NCBI RefSeq assembly: GCF_000304315.1
Contig: NC_018485.1
Span: forward strand, 404,501 to 468,500
Direction: 5' to 3'
Source of the DNA: Methylocystis sp. SC2
GTDB lineage: Bacteria; Pseudomonadota; Alphaproteobacteria; Rhizobiales; Beijerinckiaceae
DNA: 64,000 bases
Notes under the pieces: model-generated
Databases searched by the model: none
What the model was told of the DNA's origin: nothing
The model's input: the letters and a program-made list of their open reading frames with translations, nothing else
Program-made: the position numbers and the translations under genes
Shown here: positions 57,152 through 64,000 of the stretch, piece by piece
Layout of the letters: every line of letters starts with the position of its first letter
How positions within the stretch are numbered: position 1 is the stretch's first letter

Positions 57152-58372
57152 TTAGGCGACCATGGCGATGAGCGTTGCGCCGAATGCGCCGAGGATGACG
57201 ACCAGCCACGGCGGCGTCCGCCAGAGCGCGAGCAAGAGGAAAGCAAGAAGGCCGAGCCCGAAATCGGCCGGGCCAAGGATCGCGCTCGTCCAAACCGGGG
57301 TATAGAGCGCTCCGAGCAGAATTCCGACGACGGTCGCGTTGATCCCTTTGAGCGCCGATTGCGCCACCGTTCGATGACGCAAAGCGTCCCAAAAAGGCAG
57401 CGCGCCGACGACCAGCAGAAAAGACGGCAGGAAAATCGCGACGAGACAGATCAGCCCGCCAACCCAGCCGTTTGGCTCGGACGTCATCGCCGCGCCGAGA
57501 TAGGCCGCGAAAGTGAACAGCGGGCCGGGAACCGCTTGCGCCGCGCCATAGCCGGCAAGGAATGCGTCACGGTCGATCCAGCCTGGAGATACGAAGGTCT
57601 GCTGCAGCAGCGGCAACACGACGTGCCCGCCGCCGAAGACGAGCGACCCGGAGCGATAAAAGCCGCTGATAAGCTCGATCGTCGGATTGGGGTTTGCGGT
57701 CGCCAGGATGGGCAACCCGACCAGCAAAACGGCGAACATCGCGAGCGAGGCGACGGCCGCGGCCCGGTTGATGGGGATTGACAGAGGCGTCGTGGCTCCG
57801 TTGGTCTCCCCCGAGAGGAACAGCCAGCCAACGACGCCCCCCGCCGCAATCGCGCCAATCTGACCGCTGGCCGTGGGGACCGCCAATGTCAGCAGCGTCG
57901 CCGCCACGGCGATGGTCGCCCGCTCCCGATCCGGACAAAGGTTTCGCGCCATCGCCCACACCGCTTGCGCGACGACCGCGACAGCGACGACTTTGAGGCC
58001 GTGCAGCCAGGCGACCTGCGAGAGATCGCCGAGGCGCCCGACGCCATAGGCGAAGCCGATCAACGCGAGCGCCGAAGGCATGGTGAAGCCGATCCATGCC
58101 GCCAATCCGCCGGCGAGGCCGGCCCGCAACATGCCGATGATGATGCCGACCTGACTGCTCGCGGGGCCGGGAAGGAACTGGCAGAGCGCGACGATATCCG
58201 AGTAGGCGGGCTCATCGAGCCATTTGCGGCGCGTGACGAACTCAGAATGAAAATAGCCAAGATGGGCCACCGGCCCGCCGAAACTCGTGACGCCGAGGCG
58301 CAGAAAAACGCCAAGCACTTCCAGAATGGAGCCACGCCCCGATTTGAGCGTCCTCCCGCGATCCGCGCTCAC
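57152..58372 (-). CDS. chrA: Chromate transporter (CHR family), long form
   Basis: The 406-residue inner-membrane protein has two homologous halves with about ten spans. The N-terminal half starts LGVTSFGGPVAHLGYFHSEF and carries CQFLPGPASSQVGIIIGM. The C-terminal half has SLVFGGGHVVLPLLQQ and GYGAAQAVPGPLFTFAAYLG, the paired CHR signatures. It pumps chromate, or a related oxyanion, out of the cell. The start is GTG at 58372. No chrB regulator is adjacent. Confidence 0.9.
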   Translation of the reverse strand: MSADRGRTLKSGRGSILEVLGVFLRLGVTSFGGPVAHLGYFHSEFVTRRKWLDEPAYSDIVALCQFLPGPASSQVGIIIGMLRAGLAGGLAAWIGFTMPSALALIGFAYGVGRLGDLSQVAWLHGLKVVAVAVVAQAVWAMARNLCPDRERATIAVAATLLTLAVPTASGQIGAIAAGGVVGWLFLSGETNGATTPLSIPINRAAAVASLAMFAVLLVGLPILATANPNPTIELISGFYRSGSLVFGGGHVVLPLLQQTFVSPGWIDRDAFLAGYGAAQAVPGPLFTFAAYLGAAMTSEPNGWVGGLICLVAIFLPSFLLVVGALPFWDALRHRTVAQSALKGINATVVGILLGALYTPVWTSAILGPADFGLGLLAFLLLALWRTPPWLVVILGAFGATLIAMVA

Positions 58373-58614
58373 GGCGAGCTCTGCGCTTCAGAATGTCCAT
58401 AGGCTGCGCCGAACAGCCGCTCACTCAGCGACCACCGTCGCGAAGCGCTGAGCGGCACCAATGGGAGTGCTGTTCTTTTGCTGGCTTTGAGCATTTACAT
58501 GATGGTCGTTGGGGGCCGTTCGCGCCCGCCTATCATGCTGCTACACCACTGCGCGGACAGTTCAATGTTTGCGTGAGAATGACGCAAGACGCAAAGCGTG
58601 AGCATATCTCATCC

Positions 58615-60156
58615 ATGCCCGACCTCACCGAAATCGGCGGAGACGCGCCTCAGACCAATACGCCTGAGATCAGCGTCTCTGAACTCGCGAACGCGCTGAA
58701 GCAGACGATCGAGGATCGCTTCGGGCGCGTGCGCGTGCGCGGCGAGATCTCCAACTATCGCGGCCCGCACGCCTCCGGCCACGCCTATTTCTGCCTCAAG
58801 GATCAGAATGCGCGACTCGACGCGGTGATCTGGCGGTCGACGTTTCTGCGCCTGCGCACGCGGCCGCAGGAGGGACTGGAAGTCGTCGCGACCGGCCGCC
58901 TCACAACGTTCCCAGGAAAGTCGTCCTATCAGATCGTCATCGAGTCGCTGGAGCCTGCAGGCGTCGGCGCGCTGATGGCGCTGCTCGACGCGCGCCGCAA
59001 GGCGCTCGCGGCCGAGGGCCTCTTCGACGAAGCGCGCAAGCGCCCCCTGCCCTTCCTGCCGCGCGTCGTCGGCGTGGTGACCTCGCCGACCGGCGCCGTC
59101 ATCCGCGACATCCTGCACCGTCTCAACGACCGCTTCCCGCGCCGCGTGCTGGTCTGGCCCGTGCGCGTGCAGGGCGAGAGTTGCGCCGAGGAGGTCGCGG
59201 CGGGCATTCGCGGTTTCAATGCGCTGCCTGTCGGGGGGGCCATTCCCCGCCCCGACGTGCTGATCGTCGCGCGCGGCGGCGGCTCGCTCGAGGATCTGTG
59301 GGGCTTCAATGAGGAACTCGTCGTTCTCGCGGCGGCGGAGAGCGCCATTCCGCTCATTTCGGCGATCGGCCATGAGACCGATACGACGCTCATCGATTTC
59401 GTCGCCGACCTGCGGGCGCCGACGCCGACCGGCGCGGCCGAGAAAGCCGTTCCGGTGCGCGTCGAGCTTTTCGAACATCTCGCGATACGCACAAGCCGGC
59501 TGGAGGGCGCGCGCCGCCGCGCCATGGACCAACGTCGCGTCCAGCTTTCGACCTACGCACGCCTGCTCCCCGCTGGCGACGCCCTGCTCGCCAATCCGCG
59601 CCAGCGTTTCGACCGGGCGGCCGAACGGCTGCGCGCCGGCGCCCGCGCCGCCCGAGACGGACGGCGTCTGCGGCTGTCGCGCGCCGCAACGCTGCTCGCC
59701 CGCCACTCGCCGCAGGCGGAGCTGGCGCGCGTGCGTGAGCAGCTGCGCGGTCTTGGCGCGCGGCTGCAGCAGGGTTATCGCGCCAGGCGCGTTCTCGCGG
59801 GCCAGGAGAACGCCGCCGCCAGGCAGCGCCTCGCCGGCGCGGCGCAGCGTCTCGACCGCGCGATCACCGGCTTGATCGGCGGCCATCAGGACAGGATCGA
59901 CCGACTGGCCCGGCTGCAGGAAACGCTCAGCCATCGCTCGGCGTTGGCGCGAGGCTTTGCGCTAGTGCATGACGACAGCGGCGCGCTGGTGCGCAGCGTC
60001 GCGCAGGCTCCTCCTGGAACGGGTCTCGATATCGAGATCGCCGACGGCAGAATCCAGGCGCGCGCTGGCATTGCGATTCCAGATCCGCCGGCGCGCCCGC
60101 GCCCGCGGCGCCGCCTAAAAAGCGCCGACAGCGACGATCAGGGATCGCTGTTCTGA
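58615..60156 (+). CDS. xseA: Exodeoxyribonuclease VII large subunit
   Basis: XseA with XseB degrades single-stranded DNA in both directions. From ATG 58615 there are 513 residues. An N-terminal OB fold (ISVSELANALKQTIEDRFG, VRGEISNYRGPHASGHAYF; about 17-115) precedes the catalytic domain with VVTSPTGAVIRDILHRL, VARGGGSLEDLWGFNEE and AIGHETDTTLIDFVADLRAPTPT. A long helical region and a Pro/Arg-rich end follow. Reading upstream to 58393 adds 74 unrelated residues. xseB is not next to it. Confidence 0.94.
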   Translation: MPDLTEIGGDAPQTNTPEISVSELANALKQTIEDRFGRVRVRGEISNYRGPHASGHAYFCLKDQNARLDAVIWRSTFLRLRTRPQEGLEVVATGRLTTFPGKSSYQIVIESLEPAGVGALMALLDARRKALAAEGLFDEARKRPLPFLPRVVGVVTSPTGAVIRDILHRLNDRFPRRVLVWPVRVQGESCAEEVAAGIRGFNALPVGGAIPRPDVLIVARGGGSLEDLWGFNEELVVLAAAESAIPLISAIGHETDTTLIDFVADLRAPTPTGAAEKAVPVRVELFEHLAIRTSRLEGARRRAMDQRRVQLSTYARLLPAGDALLANPRQRFDRAAERLRAGARAARDGRRLRLSRAATLLARHSPQAELARVREQLRGLGARLQQGYRARRVLAGQENAAARQRLAGAAQRLDRAITGLIGGHQDRIDRLARLQETLSHRSALARGFALVHDDSGALVRSVAQAPPGTGLDIEIADGRIQARAGIAIPDPPARPRPRRRLKSADSDDQGSLF

Positions 60157-60157
60157 C

Positions 60158-60607
60158 CTATTCGAATCGCATCTGCCACGCGACGATGCTGCGCTGCATG
60201 GCGGCCCGCGGCAGATAACAGAATACATTGGTCGAGATCGGCGCCTCGACGCAATGATAGTGCTCCTTGCTCCAGTCGTAGCCGAGCGTATCCATACAAG
60301 CGACGATCTTGTCGTGAATGAGCTTCGGGTTGGATCGCCGCTCCGCCGGAAAATCCCGCTCCGCCTGGTATTCGCAGTCGGTGACGTCCATCTTCTGGCC
60401 TTCGAAATAGCGGCCGCTGGCGCCGCTGGTGACGAACATCGCCTCGGTGGCGAGAATGAAGACCAGCCCGACCGCCAGCGCGAGCTTGCCCTGCCACTTG
60501 GTCTTGAAGAAGTGCAGATCGAGTAGCGACAGCAGTCCGACCGCCAGGAGACCGCCGCCGAGAAGCAGCGTCAACGGCGATAAAAAAGGCGCGATGCCTT
60601 CATTCAT
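60158..60607 (-). CDS. Two-span membrane protein with Cys-containing periplasmic domain, unknown
   Basis: From the ATG at 60607 the product has 149 residues. Spans lie at about 8-28 and 40-58. The C-terminal domain (about 65-149) has Cys at DVTDCEYQ, KIVACMDTLGY, HYHCVEA and VFCYLP, and probably lies in the periplasm. GYDWSKEHYHCVEAPIS is a notable segment. I recognise no family. The ribosome site GGAGCGTGAC precedes the ATG. Its stop is 1 bp from the convergent xseA stop. Confidence 0.65.
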   Translation of the reverse strand: MNEGIAPFLSPLTLLLGGGLLAVGLLSLLDLHFFKTKWQGKLALAVGLVFILATEAMFVTSGASGRYFEGQKMDVTDCEYQAERDFPAERRSNPKLIHDKIVACMDTLGYDWSKEHYHCVEAPISTNVFCYLPRAAMQRSIVAWQMRFE

Positions 60608-60842
60608 GTCACGCTCCTGACCGCGCGCGCCGCCGCTCCGCACGTCATTCAACGATATTAAGAGCGAGACTCTCCGCAAAGCAACCGCGCGCATCGCTTC
60701 GCCGCGGGCGCAGGTTCTTTTCTCGGAGCCGGAGCCCTCCCGGCGCCGCCCGTAGCTTCAAGCCGTTCACACGTTCCTGACGCTGGACGCGCGCGGACGC
60801 GCGCCGCGCCGAAGGACGTCTAATTCCCGCCGAAACAGGGTG
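60608..60842. other. Unassigned upstream part of the pal leader region
   Basis: This GC-rich stretch between the small membrane-protein gene and the CtrA boxes holds no open frame that I support. It includes GC palindromes such as GGACGCGCGCGGACGCGCGCC but no U-run. It probably contains the minus-strand promoter of the upstream gene. Confidence 0.4.
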
Positions 60843-60877
60843 TTAAGCTTCTGTTAACCAATTAACCGCTTATTAAC
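60843..60877 (+). promoter_or_regulatory. Two tandem CtrA-type boxes upstream of pal
   Basis: TTAA-GCTTCTG-TTAAC (60843-60858) and TTAA-CCGCTTA-TTAAC (60862-60877) both match the full CtrA consensus TTAA-N7-TTAAC, separated by 3 bp. They lie about 125-160 bp before the pal start. Tandem full sites are rarely seen by chance in GC-rich DNA, so cell-cycle control of pal by CtrA is likely. Confidence 0.7.
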
Positions 60878-61000
60878 GAAGGGGCCATTTTGCTCAAATG
60901 CAACAGGCCGAAGATACCTGCGATCAAGGTTGACGGAACCTTCGCTTAACCGTGGAAGCCTAGGACTATCGCCAGTCGGTGGTCGTAACAGGAGTTCTTC

Positions 61001-61525
61001 ATGCTGCATTCGAAACGCGCCTGCGGCGCCAAATTCGTCGTCGCGCTGACGGCGGTCATGGCGGCCCTGGCGCTCTCGGCCTGCGCCAAGAACAGCGCGG
61101 ATGAAGCCGCGAATGATCTAGCGGGCGGACGCTATGGACGCGGCGGCGTCGCCAGCCCCGGAAGCCATCAGGATTTCGTGGTCAATGTCGGAGATCGCAT
61201 CTTCTTTGAAACCGACTCCACTGATTTGACCTCCACCGCGCAGGCCACGCTCGATAAGCAGGCCGAATGGCTCAATCGTTACTCTCGCTACAGCTTCACG
61301 ATGGAAGGCCACGCCGACGAGCGCGGCACCCGCGAATATAATTTCGCGCTCGGCGCGCGACGCGCCGAAGTGGCCAAGAATTACCTCATCGCGCGCGGGG
61401 TTTCGGGGTCGCGCATCCGCACGGTGAGCTATGGCAAGGAGCGTCCTGTCGCCGTCTGCGACGACATCTCCTGCTGGTCGCAGAACCGTCGCGCCGTCAC
61501 GGTGCTTTCCGGCGGCAATTCCTGA
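61001..61525 (+). CDS. pal: Peptidoglycan-associated lipoprotein Pal
   Basis: Pal links the outer membrane to peptidoglycan and works with Tol proteins in cell constriction. The 174-residue product has a lipoprotein signal ending LSAC (lipid Cys28). A disordered Gly/Asp-rich linker runs to about 62, then the OmpA-like domain contains FFETDSTDLTSTAQATLDKQ, TMEGHADERGTREYNFALGA and RRAEVAKNYLIARGV. The conserved Asp and Arg that bind diaminopimelate are present. The ATG has a CAGGAG site. pal is not next to tolB or cpoB here. Confidence 0.96.
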   Translation: MLHSKRACGAKFVVALTAVMAALALSACAKNSADEAANDLAGGRYGRGGVASPGSHQDFVVNVGDRIFFETDSTDLTSTAQATLDKQAEWLNRYSRYSFTMEGHADERGTREYNFALGARRAEVAKNYLIARGVSGSRIRTVSYGKERPVAVCDDISCWSQNRRAVTVLSGGNS

Positions 61526-61599
61526 TAGGAGGCCCGACGCGCCCCTTGCGTCCGGGGCGTCGTTGCGGCAATGAAGGCGCGCGCCTTTTGGGCGCCCGC

Positions 61600-61675
61600 A
61601 GGAGTGTAGCTCAACTGGTAGAGCACCGGTCTCCAAAACCGGGGGTTGGGGGTTCGAGCCCCTCCACTCCTGCCA
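61600..61675 (+). tRNA. tRNA-Trp (CCA)
   Basis: A 76 base cloverleaf: acceptor AGGAGTG with CACTCCT, anticodon arm CCGGTCTCCAAAACCGG with anticodon CCA, T loop GGTTCGAGCC, and encoded CCA. In many relatives secE-nusG follow this tRNA; here they do not. Confidence 0.97.
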
Positions 61676-61964
61676 CTCGTGAAACTGTATTTTAGCTAAA
61701 TTTCAGCTCCAGATTCAGCAGCGCTCTTCCACAATGCTCCTGCGCGAGGGGTGGCTTATGCGCGCAATGGTTCTCGTGAAAGCGACGCGGGAAAGCGACA
61801 CCGGTATGCGCCATGGCGCAATCTTCAGCTGGGCTGCAGCACGGCGCAGCCGGGCTGCAAACTTGCGCGGCAGAACCGACGATCGCCGCCTAACAGGCTG
61901 CGCCGCCGCATCCGATCCACGGCTTTGGCCCTGCTAAGGCTTTAATTTTAAAACATTTTGTAGG
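61676..61964. other. Unassigned spacer between tRNA-Trp and nepR
   Basis: No gene is supported here. A short perfect palindrome TTTAGCTAAA lies just after the tRNA (about 61692-61701), and the 3' part (61940-61960) is AT-rich with TTTAATTTTAAAAC. Open frames in the region have no ribosome site and no family-like composition. Confidence 0.4.
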
Positions 61965-61989
61965 GGAACAATGCAAATGTGACGCAGTT
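61965..61989 (+). promoter_or_regulatory. Candidate EcfG-type promoter of nepR
   Basis: GGAAC (61965-61969), a 16 bp spacer and AGTT (61986-61989) resemble the general-stress EcfG consensus GGAAC-N16/17-CGTT with one mismatch. It ends 25 bp before the nepR start. nepR genes are commonly driven by EcfG itself, which supports the call. Confidence 0.55.
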
Positions 61990-62014
61990 TCCATCCCTTC
62001 AAGGAGGATGCGTC

Positions 62015-62257
62015 ATGCCGGACAGAGCGCCGGGCGATTGGCGGAAGGCGGCCGCCGGCAAGATGGGAGCGCGGATTGACGCCGCGATGGGATCGATCAG
62101 CGAGCATCTGAGGTCCAAGTTCGACAACGTCCTCACGGAGCCGCTGCCCGAGAAGATCGTGGACGTTATGGCCAAATTGGATTGTGGGCGCGCCGGTGGG
62201 AGCCCGACGCGCAGCAACGGTCAACTTCCCGCCAGCGCCAAATCTCGGCGACCCTAG
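62015..62257 (+). CDS. NepR-like anti-sigma factor (orphan)
   Basis: The ATG at 62015 follows a strong AAGGAGG site and gives 80 residues. The central part (about 25-56) reads MGSISEHLRSKFDNVLTEPL then PEKIVDVMAKLD, the NepR pattern (two helices joined by a Glu-Pro-(x)-Pro turn). NepR binds and blocks the general-stress sigma factor EcfG until phosphorylated PhyR takes it away. Usually nepR sits next to ecfG and phyR; here neither is adjacent. It may be a second, accessory NepR. The C-terminal 24 residues are disordered. Confidence 0.75.
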   Translation: MPDRAPGDWRKAAAGKMGARIDAAMGSISEHLRSKFDNVLTEPLPEKIVDVMAKLDCGRAGGSPTRSNGQLPASAKSRRP

Positions 62258-62426
62258 CGAAGTCGCTCTTTGCGGCGCCATCGGCGCATCCATCACGTGG
62301 AAATCGCTGAGCCGCCTCCAACGCTCGCGCTGGGCCGCGCCCGCGGCTAGGATCATCCCCACCGAACGCGCCCTGCTATGCATTCAGCACGACGGGCGAG
62401 CGCGCCGTCTCTCGCGGAGCAACATC

Positions 62427-62999
62427 ATGGCCGGCGAAGCGATGCGCCTGAACCCTGGCGACGCGCTCATCGTCCTGGACGTGCAGCGCGATTTCTGCGC
62501 CGGCGGCGCCTTAGAGGTTTCCGGAGCCGACGAGATCGTCTCCGTGGTCAATGAAATGATCGAGGAAGCCGCGGACGCCGGCGTTCCCATCGTCGCGTCG
62601 CGGGACTGGCATCCAATCGGCCATGCGAGTTTTCGCGACTGCGGCGGACCATGGCCGGCGCATTGCGTTCAGGACAGCGCCGGCGCGCAGTTCCATCCCG
62701 ATCTGCGCCTGCCTGAGCAGGCCGTCATCGTCAGCAAGGGAGCGACGCTCGAGCGCGACCAGCTTTCGGCGCTCAACGGAACGGGGCTCGCGGAACGGCT
62801 GCGGCGTCTTGGCGTGCGTCGCCTCCTGATTGTCGGACTGGCGCTGGACGTCTGCGTGCTCGAAACGGCGCTGGACGCCGTCGCGGAAGGATTTGAAACG
62901 CATGTGCGGCTTTCCGGCGCGCGCGCCATCACGCCGGAAGGCGGAAGAGACGCCGTCGAAAAGATGAGAATGGCGGGCGTCTTCGTGGAGGAATGCTGA
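62427..62999 (+). CDS. pncA: Nicotinamidase
   Basis: PncA hydrolyses nicotinamide to nicotinate for NAD salvage. From ATG 62427 there are 190 residues. The catalytic triad is Asp18 (IVLDVQRDF), Lys104 (IVSKGATLERD) and Cys143 (GLALDVCVLETALDA). The metal ligands are Asp60, His62 and His66 in SRDWHPIGHASF. All are intact. An upstream reading to 62184 has no family similarity. It precedes pncB by about 107 bp, forming a salvage pair. Confidence 0.95.
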   Translation: MAGEAMRLNPGDALIVLDVQRDFCAGGALEVSGADEIVSVVNEMIEEAADAGVPIVASRDWHPIGHASFRDCGGPWPAHCVQDSAGAQFHPDLRLPEQAVIVSKGATLERDQLSALNGTGLAERLRRLGVRRLLIVGLALDVCVLETALDAVAEGFETHVRLSGARAITPEGGRDAVEKMRMAGVFVEEC

Positions 63000-63106
63000 A
63001 ACGTCGGGGCGGCGCAAATTTGCCCGGCCTCGGCCCCATGGTTACGGTCCCGACCGGCGCGCGAGCGCTTCCACCATAGCCAATCGCGACGTGAAAAGGA
63101 GCGATC

Positions 63107-64000
63107 GTGTCCAGCAGCGCGCTCTTCGCGGATCTCTATGAATTCACGATGCTGCGCGCCTATTTCGAATTAGGCATGAACGCGCAAGCGACGTTCAGCC
63201 TTTTCGTGCGCAATATGCCGCCGCAACGCAATTTTCTGATCGCCGCCGGCTTGAACGATCTTCTTCATGAGATCGAGCATCTGCGTTTTGAGCCGCAGCA
63301 CATCGACTATCTGGGATCGCTCAAGATCTTTTCGCCGCCGTTCCTCGACTGGCTCGCCGGCTTTCGCTTCTCCGGCGACATCTATGCGATGCGCGAAGGC
63401 GCGCCGTTCTTTCAGAACGAGCCGATCCTGGAAGTGGTTGCGCCCATCGCCGAAGCGCAGCTCATCGAAACGCTGGTTCTCAATCAGATCGGATTGCAAA
63501 CGATACTGGCGTCGAAAGCGGCGCGCGTCGTCGCCGCGGCGCGCGGCGCCAGCGTCGTCGACTTCGGCGCGCGACGGGCGCACGGCATGGATGCGGCGAC
63601 AAAGGGCGCGCGCGCATTCTACATCGCCGGAGTCGATGCGACCTCCAATGTCGCGGCCGGCCAAGCCTATGGACTGCCCGTCGCCGGCACGATGGCGCAC
63701 AGCTTTATCGAAGCCTGCGCCTCCGAGGCGGACGCCTTTCAGTCCTTCAGCGAAGTCTTTCCCGACACGACATTGCTCGTTGACACCTATGACACGCTCG
63801 ACGGCGTCAAGAAAGTCGTCGCGCTCGCGAGGGCGCGCGGGACGAACTTCAAAGTCCGCGCGGTGCGTCTCGACTCCGGCGATCTCGACATGCTGTCGCG
63901 CCAAACGCGCCGCATCCTCGATGACGCCGGCTTGACCGACGTGCAGATCGTCGCGAGCGGCGGCCTCGATGAAATCAAAATCGACGCTCTGACGTCGCGC
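63107..64000 (+). CDS. pncB: Nicotinate phosphoribosyltransferase, N-terminal part; cut by window edge
   Basis: PncB makes nicotinate mononucleotide from nicotinate and PRPP. It starts at GTG 63107 behind AAAAGGAGCG and stays open to the window end (298 codons). SSALFADLYEFTMLRAYFEL is the typical N-terminus, followed by SLFVRNMPPQRNFLIAAG. The active-site region FGARRAHGMDAATKGARAFY is at about 149-168. VRLDSGDLDML and IVASGGLDEIKI occur near 255 and 290. Together with pncA it feeds NAD salvage, next to the de novo genes elsewhere in the window. Confidence 0.93.
   Translation, partial: MSSSALFADLYEFTMLRAYFELGMNAQATFSLFVRNMPPQRNFLIAAGLNDLLHEIEHLRFEPQHIDYLGSLKIFSPPFLDWLAGFRFSGDIYAMREGAPFFQNEPILEVVAPIAEAQLIETLVLNQIGLQTILASKAARVVAAARGASVVDFGARRAHGMDAATKGARAFYIAGVDATSNVAAGQAYGLPVAGTMAHSFIEACASEADAFQSFSEVFPDTTLLVDTYDTLDGVKKVVALARARGTNFKVRAVRLDSGDLDMLSRQTRRILDDAGLTDVQIVASGGLDEIKIDALTSR

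Noticed and set aside
61734..61937. Plus-strand frame of 67 codons after tRNA-Trp
   Set aside because: No ribosome site, no hydrophobic or conserved segment; likely chance.
62258..62426. NadQ-type palindrome before pncA
   Set aside because: No ATACTCA/TGAGTAT pair is present in this gap.

Overview
The window is GC-rich, densely coded chromosomal DNA from an alphaproteobacterium, most likely of the order Hyphomicrobiales (Rhizobiales). The evidence is the PopZ/TolC/Pcm neighbourhood, the order cpoB-tilS-ftsH-(arsC)-glmM, hflK-hflC-degP, an RpoH2-type sigma factor, a NepR-like anti-sigma factor, CtrA-type boxes (TTAA-N7-TTAAC), an IalB-like protein and a repeat of the CCTCGTCCTTCGAG kind. A methylotroph of the Methylocystaceae/Beijerinckiaceae would fit, but nothing in the window proves it. 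I see no phage, integrase, transposase, plasmid origin or CRISPR array. Most of the DNA is core genome with small lineage-specific insertions.

Layout. 0-3.2 kb: popZ (cut by the window edge), a tolC-type gene, pcm and an Rrf2 regulator, all on the minus strand. 3.3-7.3 kb: a TauE/SafE exporter and cysK, then a pentapeptide-repeat gene lying between cysK and a diverged second copy of the cysK 3' end. 7.4-12.7 kb: pyrB, and divergently a NadQ-type palindrome followed by nadA-DUF4202-nadB-nadC. 12.8-17.7 kb: a methyltransferase, a ChbG/HpnK-type deacetylase, a polyprenyl-phosphate glycosyltransferase and murJ (envelope functions). 17.7-26.4 kb: paired small paralogues, lysC, ubiG, an IalB-like protein, a cupin, a 54-residue membrane protein, tRNA-Gly, ispE-rlmB, tRNA-Thr and a rhomboid protease. 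26.6-32.7 kb: a heavy-metal RND efflux operon. 33-37.6 kb: a loose set of small secreted or anchored proteins of unknown function, with two terminators that have no obvious gene. 37.8-45.3 kb: tRNA-Ser, a DUF202 protein, hflK-hflC-degP, serB, miaA, a DUF155 protein and ferredoxin fdxA. 45.4-50.5 kb: carD with a very long histone-like N-terminus, convergent with rpoH2, then an M48 protease and an SNase-like protein. 50.5-57 kb: cpoB-tilS-ftsH, arsC, glmM and a small OMP-like fragment behind a CtrA box. 57-64 kb: chrA, xseA, a membrane protein, pal behind two CtrA boxes, tRNA-Trp, an orphan nepR, pncA and the start of pncB.

How the genes work together. NAD is covered twice: de novo synthesis (nadABC with a DUF4202 partner) and salvage of nicotinamide and nicotinate (pncA-pncB). 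Envelope maintenance is prominent: tolC, murJ, cpoB, pal, glmM, ftsH with its HflKC partners, DegP and M48. Stress control appears as rpoH2 and nepR, each preceded by a sequence resembling an EcfG promoter. Sulfur handling is grouped as Rrf2-tauE-cysK.

The most unusual points are: (1) a ~117 bp inverted-repeat element present twice, each time exactly at a gene end so that its terminal TAG is that gene's stop codon; (2) the duplicated cysK tail, whose differences are mostly synonymous, with an adjacent gene that continues in frame for 65 codons after an amber stop; (3) DUF4202 inside the NAD operon; (4) CarD with a ~280-residue Ala/Lys/Thr tail; (5) an orphan NepR; (6) the tandem CtrA boxes at pal. 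I did not find a clearly new multi-gene system.
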